64,000 nt of DNA from CAZBSE01 sp964610385 (GTDB taxonomy: Bacteria > Actinomycetota > Humimicrobiia > Humimicrobiales > Humimicrobiaceae): assembly GCA_964610385.1 (NCBI GenBank), contig CAZSXW010000001.1:186001-250000 (forward strand), written 5' to 3'. This document shows positions 16,570 to 23,779 of the stretch, piece by piece. Position numbers and translations under genes: made by a program. Position 1 is the first letter of the stretch, and every line of letters starts with the position of its first letter. Below the pieces are notes generated by a model. The model made no database searches, was not told the DNA's origin, and worked only from the letters and a program-made list of their open reading frames with translations.

Positions 16570-17336
16570 ATTATTTTCCCTTTAAAAAGGCTTAATATAT
16601 AGGGATTTCTGACATCATCTGTTACAATATTATCAATAACATCCAGGTCGCAGACTTTAGCTCCTCCTCTCACATGAATCTTTGAAGAATCAAACAAGAG
16701 CATTCTTTTATTACTATGCTCAATACCAGCTCTGGCGACTGCTGCTGCCTCTTTATCTGATGAGTAAACACCTTTATTTTTAATAATCGAGTCTGCAGAA
16801 AAAAAAGCAATATTAAAATGAAACTGTTTTATAATAGATATAGCTTCAGGACCAACAAGTGTTCGATTAAGCGGATTCATTCTTCCTCCTGTAAGGACCA
16901 CTTGAATGTTTTTATTTTTATGTAAGTTTAGAAAGGTATCAATTCCTGAAGTTACAATCCGTACGCCATCAGGAAAAACACACTCAGATAAGAAATAGCT
17001 GGTTGAGGATGCATCTAAAAATATATACATGTCTGATTTTATCAATGGAATAACTTTTTTAGCAATTTTCTTTTTCTTATCAGATTGAATAAGCAGTCTT
17101 TTATCATGGCCATAATTTGCCAGATCAAAATTCTTTAGCGTAGCTCCACCATGCACCCTATTTAAAAGACCTTTATCTTCAAGTTCAACTAGATCTCTTT
17201 GAATCGTAATCCGGGAGCAGTTAAGATAATTCTCTAACTCCATCAGAGTAATTGTGGTTTTATCTGATAAAAGATTGAGTATAGTTCTTTGTCTTTCGGT
17301 TTTTGATAAATTATTCTGATTATTGTTTTCTTCCAT
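16566..17336 (-). CDS. DeoR/GlpR-family sugar-phosphate-responsive repressor
   Basis: The 256-residue protein has an N-terminal winged helix (TERQRTILNLLSDK, then MELENYLNCSRITIQRDLVELE, LLNRVHGGA) and a C-terminal DeoR sensor domain (FLDASSTSYFLSECV, VVLTGGRMN, FSADSI). These regulators usually sense a phosphorylated sugar. It is the first gene of an eight-gene operon and overlaps the SDR start. Direct repeats immediately upstream (17350-17396) are likely operators, so autoregulation of the whole operon is expected. Confidence 0.9.
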   Translation of the reverse strand: MEENNNQNNLSKTERQRTILNLLSDKTTITLMELENYLNCSRITIQRDLVELEDKGLLNRVHGGATLKNFDLANYGHDKRLLIQSDKKKKIAKKVIPLIKSDMYIFLDASSTSYFLSECVFPDGVRIVTSGIDTFLNLHKNKNIQVVLTGGRMNPLNRTLVGPEAISIIKQFHFNIAFFSADSIIKNKGVYSSDKEAAAVARAGIEHSNKRMLLFDSSKIHVRGGAKVCDLDVIDNIVTDDVRNPYILSLFKGKII

Positions 17337-17349
17337 TTGCTTATAAATA

Positions 17350-17396
17350 TATCATATATATCATTTTATATCAAATTATTATTTCATTTTATATCA
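17350..17396. promoter_or_regulatory. Direct-repeat operator candidate for the DeoR operon
   Basis: Two exact copies of TCATTTTATATCA start at 17361 and 17384, 23 bases apart, and a weaker copy sharing TATATCA lies just before them. They sit 14-60 bases upstream of the deoR start, a usual place for DeoR-family tandem operators. The 17337-17527 spacer holds no gene. Confidence 0.55.
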
Positions 17397-17527
17397 TAAT
17401 AATCGTGAAGATTTTTTCCTGTATATAAATGAAAAGAGAGGCTGATTACGTGATATTATAAAACTTAGTGATACAAGACTGGTTTGTAGATGTTAACTTA
17501 AACTATTTTCCTACTATGTAGATTTAT

Positions 17528-19027
17528 TTAAGGATAAATTATATGTTTCTTTAAATACTTGCTATATTCTTCATCCCATTTGTCCATATCTTTAGGTTCA
17601 TAATTAGATACTGTAGAAGAATTCAGAGATATCTCTCTACCCTCATTCAAATTTCTTATCTCGCCTGATTCCTTAAGCTGCATAAGCAAATTGCCAACCG
17701 ATGTAGCTTCATATGGACCAGCCACAACTGAGACCCCAGTAGCATCAGCAATCAACTGACATAGGAGTCCATTCCTGGCTCCCCCGCCAATAAGATGAAT
17801 AAGTTCTATTTTTTTACCTGTTAGTTTCTCTAAATTATTAAAATCATATTTCAAATGCATTGCAAGACTTTCATAAATACATCTCGAAATTTCACCTATG
17901 CCTTCCGGGATATTCTGACCTTTTTCTTTACAATATTTCCTTACTATTCCAGGCATATCTGATTGATGTATTGAGAATATTGTATCATCAATATTAATAA
18001 ATGATTTAAAGGGTTTGGCGCCAAGAGACAGATTGGCTATTTCATCCCAGGACATGGGGCTACCTCTATCTTTATTCCATTTCTCTCTGCATTGTTGAAT
18101 TATCCAAAGTCCAGTTGTATTTTTATCAAATAAATTTATTCCTCCTACTCCGCCTTCATTTGAAAAACCAGCATCTAAAGCTTGATCATTTATTATGGGA
18201 CTTTTTGTTTCTTGACCAATTATGAACCACGTTCCCATACTTATAAATGCCCAATTCTTATTTTTGCTTACTATAGGTATTCCAGCAACTGCCGATGAAG
18301 TATCATGTGTTGCAGGAGCTATTACAGGTATAGTTTCTATTCCCAGTTCGCTACATATATTCTTTGAAATATTACCAATTTTTTCCCCGGGCATAATAAT
18401 CTCGGGAAATATATCCTTGGGAAGATCTAATCTGTTAAATATACTTTCTTCCAATTTATTTTCCTTCTGGTTATACATCACAGTGGTTGTCATTCTCGTA
18501 TATTCATTATAGATTTTGCCGGTTAAAAAATAATTGAAGATATCAGGTATAGTTAGAAATTTATTGCCATTTACAAATTCTATAGCATTTTGCAATTTTA
18601 AAGAATATAAATGAAATAAGTCAAATACAGGTATAATCGTAGCGCCTGTAAGCTCGAATAATTCTTTTCTGGAAATAATCTTATACAGGCTGTCAGCATC
18701 TAATTTTCTTTTTTCATCCCGATAGTGTACAGGATTTGAGATTAGTTTCCCATCGCTGTCAGTAAATCCAAAATCAGCTCCCCACGTATTAAGCCCCATC
18801 GATGTTATATTTTTGTATTTCATTAATGAATGTTGAATTCCAATAATTAATTCTGAGTAAAGCCTGAGTATATCCCAGTAGAGAGTCCCTAATGCATGTA
18901 CAGGTCTATTTTCAAATCTGTGAGTTACTTCCATATCAAATGTATTGCCATCATACCTTGCTATGGCAGCACGCCCATTACTTGCGCCAAAATCAAATAT
19001 TAAATAGTTTTTAGAAATCCTGATCAC
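17528..19027 (-). CDS. rhaB: Rhamnulokinase, copy 1 (FGGY carbohydrate kinase)
   Basis: The 499-residue ASKHA kinase phosphorylates L-rhamnulose (or a similar ketose) at C1. It shows YLIFDFGASNGRAAIA at the N-terminus, TWGADFGF, PATHDTSSAVAGIP and the adenosine motif HLIGGGARNGLLCQLIAD (about 411-428). The residues are typical of RhaB rather than xylulokinase. It lies between surE and the DeoR operon on the same strand. By eye it is about 70% identical in protein to the second kinase at 23780-25264, so the pair arose by duplication. Confidence 0.9.
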   Translation of the reverse strand: MIRISKNYLIFDFGASNGRAAIARYDGNTFDMEVTHRFENRPVHALGTLYWDILRLYSELIIGIQHSLMKYKNITSMGLNTWGADFGFTDSDGKLISNPVHYRDEKRKLDADSLYKIISRKELFELTGATIIPVFDLFHLYSLKLQNAIEFVNGNKFLTIPDIFNYFLTGKIYNEYTRMTTTVMYNQKENKLEESIFNRLDLPKDIFPEIIMPGEKIGNISKNICSELGIETIPVIAPATHDTSSAVAGIPIVSKNKNWAFISMGTWFIIGQETKSPIINDQALDAGFSNEGGVGGINLFDKNTTGLWIIQQCREKWNKDRGSPMSWDEIANLSLGAKPFKSFINIDDTIFSIHQSDMPGIVRKYCKEKGQNIPEGIGEISRCIYESLAMHLKYDFNNLEKLTGKKIELIHLIGGGARNGLLCQLIADATGVSVVAGPYEATSVGNLLMQLKESGEIRNLNEGREISLNSSTVSNYEPKDMDKWDEEYSKYLKKHIIYP

Positions 19028-19065
19028 CTTCCAATCTTAAATTATAATAGATTATAACAAATGCA

Positions 19066-19842
19066 TCATTTTTTAATTTCCCATTTTTTAAAATAATCTA
19101 ACTTGTTGTAATCAGTCATATCATAATGAATTGGAGTGATAGAAACATAATTACTCTTGACCGCATCATAATCAAAACTCAGATCTTTTACATCCCCTAC
19201 AAACTCGCCGTCCATCCAGTAGTAATCTCTGCCTCTTGGATCGACCCTCTTTATGAAATTATCCTTAAACTTGACTCCGCTCTGCATGGTCACCCTTACA
19301 CCCTTTATCTTTTTTTCAGGGACATCGGGAATATTGATGTTTAAGAGAGTACCCTGAGGCAGTCCGCCGTTCTCTACTATCTTTCCGGCTATTCTTCCTG
19401 TGAAATCTGCTGTATATCCGTAATCAGGATCAATAAGATTATCTACAGAAACAGCTATGGAAGAAATCCCGCAAACTGTTCCTTCCGTCGCTGCTGAGAC
19501 TGTGCCCGAGTAAATAATATTTTCCCCCAGATTTGCTCCTCTGTTTATGCCGGATATAAGAAGATGAGGTTTTTTTTCAAGAATAGATTTAACAGCTATT
19601 TTTACACAATCGGCAGGAGTCCCATCAACTGCGTAACCGAATAAATTGCCTTCCCTGTATACCTTTCTTACCGAAATAGGACGGAACACAGTAATAGCAT
19701 GACCTACAGCGCTGCTCTCTTTATCCGGCGCCACGACTTTTACTAAAAATCTCTTATCTTTTTTTAATATATTATAAAGGGTAGAAAGTCCTTCCGAATC
19801 GATCCCGTCATCATTGGTAAGTAAAATAAGCTTTTTATCCAT
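19066..19842 (-). CDS. surE: 5'/3'-nucleotidase SurE
   Basis: SurE is a metal-dependent nucleoside monophosphatase/exopolyphosphatase. The 258-residue protein starts with ILLTNDDGIDSEGL (metal Asp pair), then SSAVGHAIT, DGTPADCVKIA, ISGINRGANLGENIIYSGTVSAA and VSITPIHYDMT, all diagnostic. It lies 38 bases upstream of rhamnulokinase 1 and 27 bases downstream of the molybdo-fold protein, so it is probably co-transcribed. A 5' remnant of another copy lies at 5987-6049. Confidence 0.96.
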   Translation of the reverse strand: MDKKLILLTNDDGIDSEGLSTLYNILKKDKRFLVKVVAPDKESSAVGHAITVFRPISVRKVYREGNLFGYAVDGTPADCVKIAVKSILEKKPHLLISGINRGANLGENIIYSGTVSAATEGTVCGISSIAVSVDNLIDPDYGYTADFTGRIAGKIVENGGLPQGTLLNINIPDVPEKKIKGVRVTMQSGVKFKDNFIKRVDPRGRDYYWMDGEFVGDVKDLSFDYDAVKSNYVSITPIHYDMTDYNKLDYFKKWEIKK

Positions 19843-19869
19843 ATTCTTTATATCTTTAGTAGAATAATT

Positions 19870-21051
19870 TTAATCATATCTTTCATCCGGCCTGTCCCTT
19901 CCTGCATAATCGGAATAGCCTCTCTGTTCCCAGTATCCTTTGTAGTCATAATCAACCAGCTCGATATCATTAATCCATTTTGGCCATTTCATCCCGTATT
20001 TTTCAGGTACTACCATTCTGACCGGATAACCGTGTTCTGCGGTCAAGGTCTTTCCATTCATTTTATATGCAATCATTACTCCTTCTTCCGATGCTTCCTC
20101 TATAGTCAAACTTGTAGAATACCCGTCTTCGCAGTAGAAGACCACTTCCAGAGCATTCTCCTCCGGGATTGCCTGTTCCAAAATATAGTCAAAAGGAACT
20201 CCTGTCCATATTGCATTTCCAATAAAAGTACCACCCTTGGGATTAGATATGGTTTCAAGAGTAGCAAATACTGAAGACTGGGGCATATCTAAAATATCTG
20301 AATAACTGAGTACCAGAGGATTCTGCACCAGTCCGCCTATCTTCAGGTTCCACTGGTTTATATCAATTTCCGGTATAATTCCCAATTGTAATATGAAAAA
20401 ATTCTGTTCGGAAACAAAATCAATTGCATCTATCTCCAGCCTATCAGCCAGCGGCACCAGATCGTCAAGCTGGGCAACGAAGTCAAATAGCACCGGATTC
20501 TTTACCCATTTATTGGTAGGACCGTTATCCATTACTATTTTTAATATCCCGTCCGCAGTAGGATTCAAATACTGTCCCTCTTTTTTCCACACCAAATAAA
20601 CATTACCATCCTCAAGTACTCCGATATCAAAATCAGCAGCAAACAAGTCCGTAGCATAGACTACGACATTTTCCACTTCACTCTTTATCCTAAGATTACT
20701 TAAAATATGACCCAGTTTGATACCTGTAAATTCCAATTCAACAATTTCGCCGTCCGATCGTACGCCGGTAGCGTCAAATGTCTCAATATCGTCCCCGTAT
20801 CTATCTAAAATATCATAAAAAGTAATATCCAGCTCCTCTTCAAGGAGACCTGTAAACAGCATTTTGTATTCCGGTATTGTCTGTGCAAAATCCTTATCAT
20901 CCTTGATTTCATCTATATTGATTTCTTCCGGAACGAATAATTCTTCCCCGGTATGCTTTCCGGCTTCATTTTGAATTATGAAGTATGAAAAGAAAGCCAG
21001 CGAAGCTATTGCTGCAGTGGAGATCAAAATTAATATCAATTTTTTTTTCAT
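19870..21051 (-). CDS. Membrane-anchored double sulfite-oxidase-fold protein without the Mo-ligand cysteine
   Basis: The 393-residue protein has an N-terminal membrane anchor (about residues 4-26) and an extracellular part. The C-terminal domain (about 215-375) resembles Oxidored_molyb/MsrP proteins: LKIGGLVQNPLVLSYSDIL, SNPKGGTFIGNAIWTGVPF, and HGYPVRMVVPEKYGMKWPKW. The position that normally holds the molybdenum-binding cysteine (LECxSNPxGG) is Thr267 (LETISNPKGG). Residues about 60-190 look like a second, more diverged copy of the same fold (GLLEEELDITFYDILDRYG, LEFTGIKLGHIL), also without cysteine. It may bind a cofactor differently, or have lost catalysis. A small haem-type membrane protein is its direct neighbour. 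Confidence 0.78.
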   Translation of the reverse strand: MKKKLILILISTAAIASLAFFSYFIIQNEAGKHTGEELFVPEEINIDEIKDDKDFAQTIPEYKMLFTGLLEEELDITFYDILDRYGDDIETFDATGVRSDGEIVELEFTGIKLGHILSNLRIKSEVENVVVYATDLFAADFDIGVLEDGNVYLVWKKEGQYLNPTADGILKIVMDNGPTNKWVKNPVLFDFVAQLDDLVPLADRLEIDAIDFVSEQNFFILQLGIIPEIDINQWNLKIGGLVQNPLVLSYSDILDMPQSSVFATLETISNPKGGTFIGNAIWTGVPFDYILEQAIPEENALEVVFYCEDGYSTSLTIEEASEEGVMIAYKMNGKTLTAEHGYPVRMVVPEKYGMKWPKWINDIELVDYDYKGYWEQRGYSDYAGRDRPDERYD

Positions 21052-21070
21052 TTTATCTCCAGGTTGTCAT

Positions 21071-21376
21071 TTAGGCGAAAGCAAAATATGAAAATCCGCC
21101 AATAAATAAAATACCCAGTATGATCAGCAGTATATCAACATAGGTACCTTTAATCCTGTTTCTCTTAAGAGCACGGCGGATTGCAGTAAGAGCATGAATG
21201 GTTCCTACAAACAGAAAGGCTACGTTTAGATATATCTGATGAATGGTATTTGCCATCCCCCTGGATATAAAAGTAAAATGCCCCATCTGCTGGTAGCCGG
21301 ATATCATCATTAATACGAAAAGGATTATTAATACGTAAGCTGAAATACGGCTGAGTTTAAGTAAAAATTTTTCCAT
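21071..21376 (-). CDS. Small three-helix membrane protein, possible b-haem partner
   Basis: The 101-residue protein has three membrane helices (about 11-28, 45-66 and 80-99). Helix 2 carries His46 and His61, separated by 14 residues, a spacing seen in membrane b-haem sites, and His33 lies in the first outside loop. It sits 19 bases upstream of the sulfite-oxidase-fold protein on the same strand, the arrangement of a membrane redox partner such as MsrQ, though it is far shorter than MsrQ. Function is inferred from position and histidines only. Confidence 0.62.
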   Translation of the reverse strand: MEKFLLKLSRISAYVLIILFVLMMISGYQQMGHFTFISRGMANTIHQIYLNVAFLFVGTIHALTAIRRALKRNRIKGTYVDILLIILGILFIGGFSYFAFA

Positions 21377-21696
21377 AATAAAAAGATTTTTCTGCCTTTA
21401 TTATCAGCAATAATTATAACAAATTATCACTAGTTTTAATCTTTTTTTAGCAATCCGTAATATAAAATACAACAGCTGGCTTTATATTTTCCCTTGTTTT
21501 ACATTCATTTACCACTGATGTTATTCTTTTATATATATTAAATAAAGGACAAAATTTTATTATATAAAGATAAGGTTAAATATTTATTCTAGGAAGTAAA
21601 TCTAACGTTTTATTTTTTAAAAAATACTTAGATTAAACTTATAAGTTTAAAAATGCTTTAAATTAAAAAAACTTTTAAGGCAAAATGTAATTCTGA
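21377..21696. other. Gene-free AT-rich spacer
   Basis: I find no open frame, tRNA or convincing GC-containing hairpin here. The segment is strongly AT-rich and separates the GGDEF gene from the membrane-protein/surE/rhaB group. A promoter for that leftward group is likely within it, but I cannot assign boxes. Confidence 0.5.
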
Positions 21697-23160
21697 CTAT
21701 TCTTCTCTATCTTTTTTTAATATTTCCAGGAAAATATCTGTTATCTTAGGGTCAAACTGGACCCCACTGTATTTCTTGATCTCGTTTATTGCTTCATCAT
21801 AGGCCATTTTTTTCCTGTAAGGCCTATCTCTGGTCATTGCTTCAAATGAATTGACCAAAAATGATATCCTGGAAAGTATGGGAATATCTTCACCCTTTAG
21901 GCCCCTGGGATAGCCCTTGCCGTTGTACCACTCATGGTGGGATAATATGGCCTCTGCAATTGGCTTCAGCTGTTCGGATGATTCCGCGATACGGTATCCT
22001 ATTTCCGGAAGTTTCTTTACTATCTTCCATTCCTCTTTACTTAGGCTTCCAGGCTTGGACAGTATCTCATCTGCCAGTGCCAGCTTTCCTATATTGTGAA
22101 GATTCATAAGAAGCCTGAGTTCTTCGAGCTTCAGCGTGGATAGGTTCAGCCTCTCACCTATCCTTACTGCATAGTCCTGTATCTTGTTCATGATTTTATC
22201 ATTTCTAAGGTCCCTTTTTCTCAGTTTCCTCTTGAAGGAATTTATGAGGGTCTCATGGGTTTCCTCACTTTCCGATATCTTATTCTTATACATCTTATCT
22301 TCGGCATCTTTTAATATCTTCTCTATGTCTTCTAATGGGGACCTTTTGGTAGAGACTCCAAGTGAGATGCTTAGCGGCATATCGGAAGAGCATCCCTTTT
22401 TGCATTTTTCCCTTATCCTTTTTATTATGCTTTCTGTATCCCTGGTGAAAGTCTTAGGCAGTATGACTATGAACTCATCTCCACCCCATCTGGAAATGAC
22501 ATCTTCTTTTCTGAAGCTCTCATGAAGTATGGCTGCTATTTTTTTAAGAAGAAGATCTCCTTTATCATGACCGTAGGCGTCATTCATAAGTTTTAGCCCG
22601 TTTACGTCCCCCATCACTATGGTAAGGGGAAGCTGCCTTTCTGTATCGAGTCTTCTAAGCTCCTCTTCAAAATAAGCTCTGTTGTACAGTCCTGTAAGTG
22701 TGTCATGGAAGGATAGATATCTTATTTTCTCTTCTGCCTCCTTCTGATCTGTTATATCTCTGGATATACCCATAATTCCCTTTATTTTTCCATTATTATC
22801 ATACCAGGGTATTTTATTGCTGGAGACCCAAATTGCTTTACTTGAACTTGCTACATACTCAACCTTTCCGATAAGCGGTTTATCATTTTTTATGACATTC
22901 TGTTCATCTTCAAAAAATTCTTCAGCTCTTTTTTTAAGGAAAAAATCAAAATCAGTCTTCCCGATAAAATCCTCAGCTTTAACACCCACAAGTCTAGTCA
23001 GTGCTTTATTTACTGCAATAAACCTGCTTTTTGTATCCTTGACATAAATGTAATCAGGACTGGTATCTATAAGTGTTTGAAATAGTTTGTATTGATTTAC
23101 TTTCTTGTCAGATCTTTCTTTATTTTTTCTTATAAACTTTTTCTCTTTCTTTTGTGCCAT
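21697..23160 (-). CDS. PAS-GGDEF-HD-GYP cyclic-di-GMP signalling protein with a degenerate HD-GYP domain
   Basis: The 487-residue soluble protein has a PAS domain (about 25-140), a GGDEF diguanylate cyclase domain with an intact RWGGDEF signature (225-230), and a C-terminal HD-GYP-like domain (about 320-485). In the HD-GYP part the usual HD pair reads LHNIGK (Asp to Asn356), the later HPExG histidine is Leu (KKLPEIGYRI), and the closing VADxxDAM aspartate reads VNSFEAM, while HHEWYNGKGYP is kept. Cyclase activity is plausible; phosphodiesterase activity is doubtful. Its start and upstream sequence are duplicated at 6150-6274. Confidence 0.9.
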   Translation of the reverse strand: MAQKKEKKFIRKNKERSDKKVNQYKLFQTLIDTSPDYIYVKDTKSRFIAVNKALTRLVGVKAEDFIGKTDFDFFLKKRAEEFFEDEQNVIKNDKPLIGKVEYVASSSKAIWVSSNKIPWYDNNGKIKGIMGISRDITDQKEAEEKIRYLSFHDTLTGLYNRAYFEEELRRLDTERQLPLTIVMGDVNGLKLMNDAYGHDKGDLLLKKIAAILHESFRKEDVISRWGGDEFIVILPKTFTRDTESIIKRIREKCKKGCSSDMPLSISLGVSTKRSPLEDIEKILKDAEDKMYKNKISESEETHETLINSFKRKLRKRDLRNDKIMNKIQDYAVRIGERLNLSTLKLEELRLLMNLHNIGKLALADEILSKPGSLSKEEWKIVKKLPEIGYRIAESSEQLKPIAEAILSHHEWYNGKGYPRGLKGEDIPILSRISFLVNSFEAMTRDRPYRKKMAYDEAINEIKKYSGVQFDPKITDIFLEILKKDREE

Positions 23161-23273
23161 TATCGACCTTTCATAAAATAATCTATATTTCCAACACTTC
23201 TTATTAAGTCCTCAGCATCATTATAGATTTATTACTATATTGTCTAGACACTAAGAAAATTTTATTAAAACAA
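23149..23273 (-). repeat. Direct repeat copy B: GGDEF gene start and upstream region
   Basis: This matches 6150-6274 with five differences in 125 bases. Here it has a functional ATG for the GGDEF gene at 23160. The right edge joins directly to an internal fragment of the aldolase gene instead of its 3' flank. Confidence 0.92.
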
Positions 23274-23502
23274 CAAACATACCATGATTTTCAAGCAGAA
23301 TAATATCTGATGGTTTTTTATGTTTTTTTCCATGCTCTGTCAGCCTGACCTTAATTAATCTTGCCAGGGTATATCCCGGATTTACTGAAGGAATCCACAT
23401 GCAACGGGTACTAAACAATTGCTCTGATACTCGACGGCCTTCTATGCTACAGGTGAGTCCATTGACTATAGCGGGGTGGGTGTGGACAACATATTTCTGT
23501 GG
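23273..23502 (-). pseudogene. Internal fragment of the class II aldolase gene
   Basis: The 230 bases match 6881-7110 of the aldolase gene with one mismatch, covering residues about 106-182 including the HTHP zinc site. There is no start, no end and no continuation, so it cannot be expressed as an aldolase. The right edge is at TTTCTGTGG, a nine-base sequence present at both 7102-7110 and 7552-7560, which marks a deletion joint into the E1 gene. Confidence 0.93.
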
Positions 23503-23774
23503 GAAAAAGATCTCCTACCAACCTAAAAATTTTAAATATCATATCATTCACAGTTATTTCTATTTCTTTAAATTCTTTATCAGTCAGTATATTATTGGAA
23601 ACCATTTTATCCCTGAAAGCTTTAATAGCATCTGACTTTTTCCACATCTCTATTCCCTCTTTTATCCTGTAGCTTGAGGCATCTGAAGGTGAATGACCAC
23701 TGATACGATAAGTTATTGTACCCAATAGAACAGGACCCGAACCCTGATTTAAAATTTTCCTTTTTCTTTTTATT
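23503..23774 (-). pseudogene. Decayed E1 (thiamine-PP dehydrogenase) fragments
   Basis: Bases 23503-23516 match the 3' end of the fused E1 gene (7561-7574). Then 23517-23774 match its interior (8696-8953, residues about 317-403) at roughly 90% by hand count. The joint lies near a shared AGATC. The fragment ends five bases before the rhamnulokinase 2 stop codon. An open frame across it is a chimera that leaves the E1 frame and is not a real gene. Confidence 0.9.
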
Positions 23775-23779
23775 TCTGT

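Noticed and set aside
23447..23725. 92-codon frame resembling E1
   Set aside because: Only part of it reads E1; the rest is the aldolase fragment in a wrong frame. It is a by-product of the scar, not a gene.
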